11,673 nt of DNA from Propionibacteriaceae bacterium. GTDB lineage: Bacteria; Actinomycetota; Actinomycetes; Propionibacteriales; Propionibacteriaceae. Every line of letters begins with the position of its first letter. The first letter of the stretch is position 1. This document shows positions 5,503-11,549 of this stretch, one piece after another. The stretch spans positions 1-11,673 of the forward strand of contig DMIX01000385.1 in assembly GCA_003451975.1 (NCBI GenBank). Reading direction: 5' to 3'. A program made the translations under genes and the position numbers. Under the pieces are notes generated by a model. That model was not told where the DNA came from. It saw only the letters and a list, made by a program, of their open reading frames with translations, and made no database searches.

Positions 5503-7065
5503 ATGAGCACAACCGCTGAAAAGGACCCGGTAGACACCACCGCGTCAGAAGTATCAGTGTCCGGAGTCACCTATCAGCGGGCCGAGGCAGGCTACTTCGA
5601 CAAGCGACAGTTGCAGCGCAGTGCCGGCGTTTGGGGGCTGTGGGGCATCGGCGTCGCAGCGGTCATCTCCGGCGACTTCTCCGGCTGGAACGCAGGTATC
5701 GCAGTGGCCGGGTGGGGCGGATTCCTGATCGCTGCCGGCATCGTCATCGCCATGTACATCGCCATGATCGAATCGATCTCGGAAATGTCGGCTGCGATGC
5801 CCCACACCGGTGGCGCCTACTCCTTCGCCAGGGCGGCCATGGGCCCCTGGGGCGGCTTCGTTACCGGGCTGGCGGAGACCATCGAATACGTGATGACGAC
5901 CGCTGTGGTGATCTACTTCTCCGCCCAGTACGCCGATGCGATCGTGGCTGAACTCGGCGGGCCCAGCCTGATCGACGCCGGTTTCGCCTGGGTGTGGTGG
6001 CTGGTGCTGTACGGAATCTTCGTGCTGTTGAACTCCGCCGGCGCGGAATTGTCCTTCAAGTTCGCCGTCATCGTTTCGGTGATCTCGATCAGCATCCTGG
6101 CGCTGTTCGGCATCATGGCGCTCGCTGCGGGCGGCGTGAACTTCGCCAGCCTGTGGGATATCGCTCCTGAGGCCGGCAACTCGACATTCCTGCCGTTCGG
6201 TATCGCACCGATCCTCTTCGCGATGCCGTTCGCAATGTGGCTGTTCTTGGGTATCGAGGAACTCCCGCTAGCCGCCGAAGAGGCTCACAACCCCGAACGC
6301 GACATCCCCAAGGCCGGACGCTGGGGCATGATCACTCTGATCCTGACCGCGGCGATCGTCGTCATCTTGAACCCGGCGGTGCTGGGTTCCACCGCGGCCG
6401 GTGCCAGCGGCGAGCCGCTGCTGGATGGCTTCAGCGCGATCATTCCAGGCAATATTGCCGCAATCCTCTCCGCCTTCGCGTTAGTCGGCCTGCTGGCCAG
6501 CGTTCAGGGCATCATGTTCGCTGCCGGACGCAACATGTACTCGCTGTCACGGGCCGGCTACTACCCCAAGTTCCTGTCGCTGACCGGCGCCCGCAAGACG
6601 CCCTACATCGCTCTGGTGGTTAGCGCGCTGATCGGATTTCTGGCGCTGTTCATCGTGCAGTTCGGTGGCGAGACCGCCGGCTCGGTGGTGCTGAACATGG
6701 CGGTGTGGGGCGCGGTGGTGGCCTACATCCTGCAGATGACCTCGTTCGTGCTGCTGCGCTACCGGTTCCCGCACGCGTCGCGTCCGCACCGCAGTGCCTT
6801 TGGCATTCCCGGCGCGATCTTCGCCGGGGTGCTGTCGGCGGCGATCTTCGTCGGTGTGCTGATGAACCCGGCCTACACCGCAGCCATCTACACCGTGGCC
6901 GGGCTGTACGTGCTCGCGTTGATCTACTTCGGAGTTGCCGGACGCAAGCGCCTGGTGCTCTCACCCGAAGAGGAGTACGCCATCACCGGTGGGCTGCTCG
7001 ATGGTCCCAACCCGGACGATCTGGCCGAGTTGGACGGCCTGCACGACTCCGGCGAGCTGCGCTGA
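5503..7065 (+). CDS. eat: Ethanolamine permease (APC superfamily)
   Basis: A 520-residue inner-membrane amino acid-polyamine-organocation transporter with about 12 hydrophobic helices, assigned as the ethanolamine importer. Near residues 54-80 VISGDFSGWNAGIAVAGWGG, then EMSAAMPHTGGAYSFARAAMGPWGGF (about 94-119) and TGLAETIEYV match the ethanolamine permease subgroup closely. The soluble tail (about 485-520) is acidic and rich in Asp and Glu. I chose the ATG at 5503 because GGAGG lies 5 nt upstream. The frame is open further upstream to about 5365, but that stretch is a structured leader and reads as low-complexity Arg-rich protein. It converges with eutC and eutB, the enzyme that consumes the imported substrate, which strengthens the assignment. 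A GlnR-like box lies upstream. It could conceivably take related amines. Confidence 0.93.
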   Translation: MSTTAEKDPVDTTASEVSVSGVTYQRAEAGYFDKRQLQRSAGVWGLWGIGVAAVISGDFSGWNAGIAVAGWGGFLIAAGIVIAMYIAMIESISEMSAAMPHTGGAYSFARAAMGPWGGFVTGLAETIEYVMTTAVVIYFSAQYADAIVAELGGPSLIDAGFAWVWWLVLYGIFVLLNSAGAELSFKFAVIVSVISISILALFGIMALAAGGVNFASLWDIAPEAGNSTFLPFGIAPILFAMPFAMWLFLGIEELPLAAEEAHNPERDIPKAGRWGMITLILTAAIVVILNPAVLGSTAAGASGEPLLDGFSAIIPGNIAAILSAFALVGLLASVQGIMFAAGRNMYSLSRAGYYPKFLSLTGARKTPYIALVVSALIGFLALFIVQFGGETAGSVVLNMAVWGAVVAYILQMTSFVLLRYRFPHASRPHRSAFGIPGAIFAGVLSAAIFVGVLMNPAYTAAIYTVAGLYVLALIYFGVAGRKRLVLSPEEEYAITGGLLDGPNPDDLAELDGLHDSGELR

Positions 7066-7114
7066 TTCCGTACGGGTGGGGGCCGGAACCGAGAGGCTTC
7101 GGCCCTTCTCCGTA

Positions 7115-7242
7115 CCCTGAGCTTGACGAAGGGCACACCCGCGGGCTTCGACAAGCTCAGCCAACGTCAAGCTCAGGTTTGAGCACACTCGGGCTTCGAC
7201 AGGCTCATCCAGCGTCAAGCTCAGGCTTCGTCAGGCTCAGCC
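7115..7242. repeat. Cluster of REP-like palindromic repeats between eat and eutC
   Basis: Several copies of a short element related to CTTCGACAAGCTCAG lie in 128 bp. CCCTGAGCTTGACGAAGGG is at 7115-7133. GGGCTTCGACAAGCTCAGCC is at 7143-7162. GGGCTTCGACAGGCTCATCC is at 7191-7210. GGCTTCGTCAGGCTCAGCC is at 7224-7242. GTCAAGCTCAGG recurs at 7166-7177 and 7214-7225. The copies occur in both orientations and can pair with one another. Elements like this are dispersed in many high-GC genomes. Lying between two convergent genes, they may also end transcription from both sides. No other terminator is visible in this gap. Confidence 0.8.
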
Positions 7243-7254
7243 AACGCGGGGTGA

Positions 7255-8007
7255 CTAGCTGTCGAGGGCAGCCGGTTCGGCGGTGTCTTTCAGATCAACC
7301 CCGGAACGCCCCAGCGCCCGAGCGCCGCGGACCAGCCGAGCCGCAGTTGCCGCTGCCGCTGCGTAGCTGAGTCCCTCAGGCGGATGAATGTTGGAGATGC
7401 AGTTCCGTTCGGCATCGTTTCGACCTGGCCGCGGGTTGTGGGTGAGGTAGATGCCTAGGCTGTCGGCCACCGAAAGCCCGGGACGCTCTCCGATCAGCAC
7501 CAGTACGGTGTCGACTCCCATCGCCTGACCGATCCAGTCACCGATAGCCACTCGGGCCTGGGTGACGATCACCGGGGGCGCGATGGTGAACTCCGACAAC
7601 TCCGTGACGAGCGCCTGCACCATGGCCACGGTGTGCTCCGCGACCGCCTTGGACGACAACCCGTCGGCGATCACCAGAGCCACCTGGGCACCGTCGGTGG
7701 GCAGCGTGTCGAGCTGGGCCGGTTCGCGTCCCAGATCAGGACGGCGCAGGTAGATGCTGCGATCTGCGGCCTTGCTGGTCAGCAGGATGGGCTCGCCGAG
7801 TCCCATCCGGGTAAGCCCGGGGAACAATGCGGCGACATCCAGCGGCACATGAACCGCGTCGCGCGCGGCAGCCTGCGACGCCTGCAGATCGAGCACTGCG
7901 CTGGTGGGAAGCGACCTGCCGGCCCGACCCAGCCCGATCCGGGCCTGGGTGGTAGCACGCAGCGGTGCCCACAGGTCGTGGGGTTCGGGAGTGATCGGAG
8001 TGCTCAT
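7255..8007 (-). CDS. eutC: Ethanolamine ammonia-lyase, small (light) subunit
   Basis: A 250-residue subunit of adenosylcobalamin-dependent ethanolamine ammonia-lyase, which with EutB converts ethanolamine to acetaldehyde and ammonia in the cytosol. Family features are ARIGLGRAGRSLPT (about 22-35), VALVIADGLSSKA (about 109-121), GERPGLSVADSLGIYLTH (about 173-190) and RNCISNIHPPEGLSY (about 201-215). It is somewhat shorter than E. coli EutC because the N-terminal extension is shorter. The ATG at 8007 overlaps the eutB stop as ATGA and has GGAGG just upstream, so translation is coupled to eutB and subunit balance is likely maintained. The open frame continues upstream to 8301, but that part is only a shadow of eutB. 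The short N terminus may explain the absence of the extension that targets EutC to microcompartments in enteric bacteria. Confidence 0.96.
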   Translation of the reverse strand: MSTPITPEPHDLWAPLRATTQARIGLGRAGRSLPTSAVLDLQASQAAARDAVHVPLDVAALFPGLTRMGLGEPILLTSKAADRSIYLRRPDLGREPAQLDTLPTDGAQVALVIADGLSSKAVAEHTVAMVQALVTELSEFTIAPPVIVTQARVAIGDWIGQAMGVDTVLVLIGERPGLSVADSLGIYLTHNPRPGRNDAERNCISNIHPPEGLSYAAAAATAARLVRGARALGRSGVDLKDTAEPAALDS

Positions 8008-9416
8008 CGGGTGCCTCCTGCCAACGCGGCGAGCCGGGATTGGCCCAGCTCGAGGCCGTGGATGCTGCCGTCGGCCTGGGCGATGCCTTGCTCGATCAGC
8101 CACTGCTCGAACTCCGGGGCGGCGCGTAGGCCCAGCACCTGCCGGGCGACCAGAGCGTCGTGGTAGGCCAGGCTCTGGTAGCCGAGCATCACATCGTCGG
8201 CACCGGGCACGGTGATGACGAAGTTCACGCCAGCTGCGGCCAGCAGCGTCAGCAGGGTGTCCATGTCGTCGAAGTCGGCTTCGGCGTGATTGGTGTAACA
8301 CACGTCGACACCCATCGGGACGCCGAGCAGTTTGCCGCAGAAGTGGTCCTCCAGCCCGGCTCGAATGATCTGCTTGCCGTCGTAGAGGTATTCCGGTCCG
8401 ATGAAACCGACCACCGTATTGAGCAGCAGTGGTTTGAACTCCCGGGCCAGCCCGTAGGCGCGAGCCTCCAGGGTTTGCTGATCGACCGGATGCCCACCAG
8501 TACCGAGGTGGGCGTTGGCGCTCAGCGATGAGCCCTGTCCGGTTTCGAAGTACATGACGTTGTTGCCCACGGTGCCGCGGTTCAACGAAAGCCCGGCTTC
8601 GTAGCCTTCGCGCAGCAGGTCGATGGTGACCCCGAAGGATCGATTGGTCGCCTCGCTGCCGCCGATGGACTGGAACACCAAGTCGATCGGGACGCCGGCT
8701 TCGATGAGTCCGATGGTCGTGCTGATGTGAGCCAGCACGCTGGACTGCATCGGAATGTTGTAGGCCCTGCGCAGTTCATCGAGCATGGACGCCAGGTCGG
8801 CGGTCACCTGTGGGGAATCCCCGGCCGGATTGATGCCGACCACGGCATCCCCGGCTCCCAGCAGCAGCCCGTCCAGGATGGCGGCGGCGACCCCGCGCAG
8901 ATCATCGGTGGGGTGGTTGGGTTGCAGCCGGGTGGCCAGGCGTCCGGGCAGACCGACGGTGGTGCGGAAACCGGTGATGACGCTGCAGGCCTTCGCGACA
9001 GCGATGAGGTCCTGGTTGCGCATGATCTTGCTGACCGCGGCGACCATTTCCGGAGTGAGGCCCGGGGCAAGAGCGCTCAGCGTGACTGCTGCATCCGGCT
9101 GGGCGCTGGTGTGGAGCAGCCAATCCCGGAACCCTCCCACCGTGAGGTGGGCCACCGGAGCAAAGGCCTCGGTGGAGTGAGTGTCCATGATGAGCCGAGT
9201 GACTTCATCGGTCTCATAGGGAATGACGGCCTCGGTGAGAAAGGTGCTCAGCGGCACCTCGGCCAACGCCCACTGTGCCGCCGCACGCTCAGCCTCCGAG
9301 GTCGCCGCACAGCCGGCTAGCTCGTCACCGGAGCGTCGCGGCGTGGCCTTGGCCATGAGGTCGACCAGCGATTCGAACTGGTAGGCATGCCCGTTGATGC
9401 TCTGCGTCGCGAACAT
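8004..9416 (-). CDS. eutB: Ethanolamine ammonia-lyase, large (heavy) subunit
   Basis: A 470-residue TIM-barrel catalytic subunit of ethanolamine ammonia-lyase. It binds ethanolamine at the barrel's mouth, and the adenosyl radical from coenzyme B12 starts the reaction. Comparing with E. coli EutB from memory, the substrate-binding residues are all present: Arg163 and Gln165 in TRLQPN, Asn196 in GINP, Glu291 in YFETGQGS and Asp371 in GVDVCYTNH. Other hallmarks are YQFESLVDLMAKATPRRSGD at the N terminus and VGFIGPEYLYDGKQIIRAGLEDHF. The ATG at 9416 has GGAGG 6 nt upstream and gives the family's usual N terminus. The longer open frame to 9767 overlaps the divergent neighbour and is rejected. It forms an operon with eutC through a 4-nt ATGA overlap. 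All active-site residues seen are intact, so the enzyme should work. Confidence 0.97.
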   Translation of the reverse strand: MFATQSINGHAYQFESLVDLMAKATPRRSGDELAGCAATSEAERAAAQWALAEVPLSTFLTEAVIPYETDEVTRLIMDTHSTEAFAPVAHLTVGGFRDWLLHTSAQPDAAVTLSALAPGLTPEMVAAVSKIMRNQDLIAVAKACSVITGFRTTVGLPGRLATRLQPNHPTDDLRGVAAAILDGLLLGAGDAVVGINPAGDSPQVTADLASMLDELRRAYNIPMQSSVLAHISTTIGLIEAGVPIDLVFQSIGGSEATNRSFGVTIDLLREGYEAGLSLNRGTVGNNVMYFETGQGSSLSANAHLGTGGHPVDQQTLEARAYGLAREFKPLLLNTVVGFIGPEYLYDGKQIIRAGLEDHFCGKLLGVPMGVDVCYTNHAEADFDDMDTLLTLLAAAGVNFVITVPGADDVMLGYQSLAYHDALVARQVLGLRAAPEFEQWLIEQGIAQADGSIHGLELGQSRLAALAGGTR

Positions 9417-9459
9417 GGCGCCCCTCCTGTCTTGAGGTGTCCCAGCATGCTCGCCGATT

Positions 9460-9475
9460 GTTAGCGTCCAGTTAC
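9460..9475 (-). promoter_or_regulatory. GlnR-like half-site pair upstream of eutB
   Basis: Read on the eutB strand, GTAAC (9475-9471), n6, CTAAC (9464-9460) gives two AAC half-sites 11 bp apart. The spacing is that of a GlnR a/b pair (gTnAC-n6-GaAAC). It lies about 45-60 bp before the eutB start and about 35-50 bp before the divergent transglutaminase gene. A single pair is weak evidence by itself; the similar but larger array before eat raises its weight. Confidence 0.35.
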
Positions 9476-9497
9476 CGCGGCACCCGGCGGACGGTCC

Positions 9498-9503
9498 TAC
9501 GAT
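9498..9503 (+). promoter_or_regulatory. -10 box for a probable leaderless transglutaminase-like mRNA
   Basis: TACGAT fits the actinobacterial -10 pattern TAnnnT, and the ATG at 9510 lies 7 nt beyond its end, where transcription would start. There is no SD before that ATG. Together this suggests a leaderless transcript. No convincing -35 is visible at 17-18 bp. Confidence 0.45.
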
Positions 9504-9509
9504 CGGTTC

Positions 9510-10091
9510 ATGCTGGTCCCCGAACGGGTCTCCCCGGAGTCGTATCTGGGGTTTTCGTCGGTCATTGACGGCGAGCATCCTGGGGTGGTGAGACTCCACT
9601 CGCAGGTGGTAGCCGAGGCTACGGGTGTCGTCGAGCACGCTCAGCTGATTTTCGGCTTCGTGCGCGACCAGATACGACACTCCACCGACGCCGGCGACCA
9701 CATCGTCACGCTGCGCGCCAGCGACGTGCTTTCCCACCGCACTGGCTTGTGTTACGCGAAGTCCCATCTCGCCGCGGCACTGCTACGACGCTCTGGCATT
9801 CCCACGGGGCTGTGCTATCAGCGGCTGCGCGCGGGTGAAGAGTTCTTCCTTCACGGCCTCATTGCGGTGCACTTGGCGGGCGCCTGGCATCGATTGGATG
9901 TGCGCGGCGAGAAACCCGGCGTGCATGCTGAGTTCAGCCTCACCGAGGAAGCACTGCCCTTTCGCCCGGACACGGCAGCGGGCGAGGAAGACCTGCCCGA
10001 GTTGCTCATCGACCCAGCCCCGGCTGTTGTTCGCTGCTTGAGTTCGGGCACCGACACAGTGAGGCTGCGGCTTCCCGAAGCACTCCGCTGA
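9510..10091 (+). CDS. Transglutaminase-like superfamily protein
   Basis: A 193-residue protein with the papain-like transglutaminase core. Cys81 in RTGLCYAKSHLAAALLRRSGIP, His115 in FFLHGLIAVHL, and Asp130 in WHRLDVRG form the expected Cys-His-Asp triad in order and spacing. The segment LCYQRL after the Cys helix is also typical of this family. No signal peptide or membrane segment is seen, so it is probably cytosolic. Such proteins in bacteria are often peptidases or amidases rather than cross-linkers, and the substrate is unknown. The ATG at 9510 lacks an SD but follows a -10 box, so it may be leaderless. It diverges from eutB by 93 bp; sharing that region may mean shared control, but there is no evidence that it belongs to ethanolamine metabolism. 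Confidence 0.87.
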   Translation: MLVPERVSPESYLGFSSVIDGEHPGVVRLHSQVVAEATGVVEHAQLIFGFVRDQIRHSTDAGDHIVTLRASDVLSHRTGLCYAKSHLAAALLRRSGIPTGLCYQRLRAGEEFFLHGLIAVHLAGAWHRLDVRGEKPGVHAEFSLTEEALPFRPDTAAGEEDLPELLIDPAPAVVRCLSSGTDTVRLRLPEALR

Positions 10092-10114
10092 GGCGGCGCG
10101 TCAGAACGGGTTCC

Positions 10115-10139
10115 TGAGTTCGTTGGCTGCTCGAACTCG
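10115..10139. terminator. Hairpin between convergent transglutaminase-like and MarR genes
   Basis: GAGTTCG (10116-10122) pairs perfectly with CGAACTC (10132-10138), extended by one T-G wobble, around a 9-nt loop. It lies between two convergent stop codons. There is no T tract, so bidirectional termination is only likely. The rest of 10092-10213 shows nothing I can name. Confidence 0.45.
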
Positions 10140-10213
10140 TGCCGAAGTGGGCGCGGCAATCGGATCGATGATGGTCAGTGATGTCATGACGGCGGGCCGG
10201 GCGGGGTCGGATC

Positions 10214-10723
10214 TCACTCCTGCGACTCGACCCCTGTTACCTCCCGCAGGAACCGCTCGTGGGGATCGATGGCCGACGAGATGCGTCCGGCAATGGCTGC
10301 AAGCTGACGGACCTGGGACTGGTTGAGCGGATCGAAGACGAGGCGGCGAACCTCCTCGACATGCCCTGGTGCGGTGGCCACTACCTTTTGCCAGCCTGCC
10401 TCGGTCAGCGAGGCCAGGGTGTAGCGACCATCGTCGGGGTCTGGAGAGCGCGTGATGTAGCCACGCTTCTCCAACCGGGCGACCACTTGCGACAGTCGCG
10501 GCAGGGATCCTTCGGTCAGAGCGGCGACCACGCTCATGCGACGGGTGTGGTTCGGCCCTTCGGAGAGCATGGCCATCACGGAGTATTCGAAATAGCTGAG
10601 GTCGGCCTCGGCACGCAGCTGCGCGTCCAGTGCGGTGGGAAGCCGCATCACCACGGCCATCAGGGTCAACCAGGCCTGGCGCTCCTCGGCGGTGAGCCAG
10701 CGCGGTTCTGCGGGGTCGTCCAT
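10214..10723 (-). CDS. MarR-family transcriptional regulator
   Basis: A 169-residue winged-helix regulator. Residues about 45-110 carry the domain: LSYFEYSVMAMLSEGPNHTRR leads into the recognition region LTEGSLPRLSQVVARLEKRGYI, and the wing has SPDPDDGRYTLASLTEAG with the conserved Asp-x-Arg. MarR proteins act as dimers, repressing genes until a phenolic compound or oxidant is sensed. It is divergent from the doxX-like gene across a 124-bp gap that contains palindromes, so it probably controls that gene and itself. The ATG has no SD; TAGCAT on the same strand (10735 to 10730) places the transcription start on the A of the ATG, so the mRNA is probably leaderless. The ligand is unknown. The start is well placed by the N-terminal helix EERQAWLTLMAVVMRLP. 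Confidence 0.93.
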   Translation of the reverse strand: MDDPAEPRWLTAEERQAWLTLMAVVMRLPTALDAQLRAEADLSYFEYSVMAMLSEGPNHTRRMSVVAALTEGSLPRLSQVVARLEKRGYITRSPDPDDGRYTLASLTEAGWQKVVATAPGHVEEVRRLVFDPLNQSQVRQLAAIAGRISSAIDPHERFLREVTGVESQE

Positions 10724-10729
10724 GGGGTC

Positions 10730-10758
10730 ATGCTAGTGCTTCCCGTCTTCACCGGTGA
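10730..10758 (-). promoter_or_regulatory. marR promoter region with a 10-bp palindrome
   Basis: TAGCAT (minus strand, 10735 to 10730) is a -10 box ending 7 nt before the marR ATG. About 14 bp further upstream is the perfect palindrome TCACCGGTGA (10749-10758), sitting where the -35 region would be. It is a candidate site for autorepression, though ten-base palindromes also occur by chance in GC-rich DNA. Confidence 0.4.
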
Positions 10759-10780
10759 CGCGATACGCACAAGAGATTAC

Positions 10781-10817
10781 TTGCATCTTTAACTATCTGC
10801 TCGTAGCTTGGAGTTAA
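10781..10817 (+). promoter_or_regulatory. doxX-like gene promoter with flanking inverted repeat
   Basis: TTGCAT (10781-10786), a 17-bp spacer and TAGCTT (10804-10809) form a good housekeeping-type promoter, with transcription starting near 10816. An inverted repeat TTAACT (10789-10794), n17, AGTTAA (10812-10817) brackets the -10 box, one arm in the spacer and one at the start point. It is a plausible operator for the divergent MarR protein. Confidence 0.55.
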
Positions 10818-10847
10818 CGCCTTACATAACCCCAGGGAAGGGTCACC

Positions 10848-11228
10848 ATGTCAATCGCACTCTGGATAATCGCCGGGCTGCTGGGTCTGGCTTTCATCGC
10901 CACGGGACTGATGAAGCTCACTCAACCCACGGAGAAGCTGGCTGAACGAGGCCTGGCCTGGACCGAGGACTTCACCCCCAGCCAGGTGAAAGGAATCGGT
11001 GCCGTGGAGTTGCTCGGCGGGCTTGGCGTGATCTTGCCCGGCCTCACCGGGATCGCACCGATCTTGGTGCCGACCGCAGCAACCGGCCTGGTCGTAGTCA
11101 TGATCGGTGCCATCGCAGTCCATATTCGCCGTAAAGAGACCTCGGCGATTGCGCTACCTACAGTCCTGTTGCTGCTAGCGGCTTTCCTCGCGGTGGGTCG
11201 CTTCTGGCTGGCACCGTTCGGAGCCTGA
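10848..11228 (+). CDS. DoxX-like integral membrane protein
   Basis: A 126-residue protein with four hydrophobic helices (about 4-24, 48-66, 70-92 and 100-120), matching the DoxX-like family. The early helix with FIATGLMKLTQP and the second with KGIGAVELLGGLGVILPGLTG are characteristic; the Gly-rich E-LLGG-G motif is the usual mark. Relatives are membrane partners in redox or thiol stress, but for this subgroup no reaction is established. GGGAAGGG (10835-10842) ends 5 nt before the ATG. The gene has its own promoter and lies divergent to a MarR regulator, a common pairing, so it is probably induced by the compound that MarR senses. No downstream operon partner follows; the next segment is decayed sequence. 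Confidence 0.9.
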   Translation: MSIALWIIAGLLGLAFIATGLMKLTQPTEKLAERGLAWTEDFTPSQVKGIGAVELLGGLGVILPGLTGIAPILVPTAATGLVVVMIGAIAVHIRRKETSAIALPTVLLLLAAFLAVGRFWLAPFGA

Positions 11229-11261
11229 TTTCACCACGGCGGCAGGCGGGTGCGATGTCCC

Positions 11262-11423
11262 CGCCAGCCATAGCGCGGCATGAAGCGGGGTGCCGGGAAA
11301 CTCCACGCCGAGGGAGCGTTAGTGATCGACCCACAGCTGGGCCAACAGCAGTTGATTGCGGCGGAACTCCGAAAACCCAACCCATGCCCAGGCCGCAACA
11401 ATCGCTGCAATGGTGCGTCCCAT
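11262..11423 (-). pseudogene. Decayed small membrane-protein gene with in-frame stop
   Basis: From the ATG at 11423 the minus strand encodes 34 residues, beginning MGRTIAAIVAAWAWVGFSEF and continuing with an RRNQLLL stretch to WVDH, then a TAA at 11321-11319. The first part is a good transmembrane helix followed by positive charges. After the stop, the same frame continues RSLGVEFPGTPLHAALW before it loses sense. From memory this order (FSEF-RN-LL, W-x-x-H-Y, SLG-x-x-FP-x-x-P, AxW) resembles the N-terminal half of a family of small uncharacterised membrane proteins in which a Tyr would stand where the TAA is. I therefore read it as a relic. It could instead be a genuine 34-residue membrane peptide, but no SD precedes the ATG. 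Low confidence. Confidence 0.35.
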
Positions 11424-11450
11424 GGCGGTGACGGTGGCGCAACGATTCAG

Positions 11451-11536
11451 CGCCAAAGCCGGATTCGAACCGATCTAGGTAGCCACTAAGGCAGCGGTCT
11501 CGAGATGGCCGTACCAGCCCGCTCAGCCAACCGGAG
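11451..11536 (-). other. Degenerate class II tRNA-like sequence (serine-like relic)
   Basis: On the minus strand TGGCTGAGCGGG (11529-11518) fits the conserved D-arm box and GGTTCGAATCC (11471-11461) is a perfect T-arm box. Their 58-nt offset suits a tRNA with a long variable arm. The D stem (GCTG/CGGC) pairs, and the T stem pairs at four of five positions. A 7-nt stretch CTCGAGA could be an anticodon loop reading CGA (serine). However, the anticodon stem does not pair, the acceptor stem has two mismatches and two wobbles, and no CCA follows. It is therefore probably a dead tRNA or a remnant left at an attachment site. Confidence 0.35.
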
Positions 11537-11549
11537 ACACTGATGCACT

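Larger units (their letters stand above)
11229..11549. other. Gene-poor segment after doxX
   Basis: No intact gene with a credible start, SD and family match was found here. The only content I can point to is the decayed membrane-protein reading frame (11262-11423) and the tRNA-like relic (11451-11536). A 94-codon open frame on the minus strand (11158-11442) overlaps the end of doxX and is rich in Arg, Cys and His; I do not consider it real. Confidence 0.5.

Noticed and set aside
9417..9767. N-terminal extension of EutB to 9767
   Set aside because: It overlaps the start of the divergent transglutaminase-like gene. The ATG at 9416 has a strong SD and matches the usual EutB N terminus.
11158..11442. 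94-codon open frame on the minus strand
   Set aside because: It overlaps the well-supported doxX-like gene, has a composition typical of an antisense shadow and has no SD.
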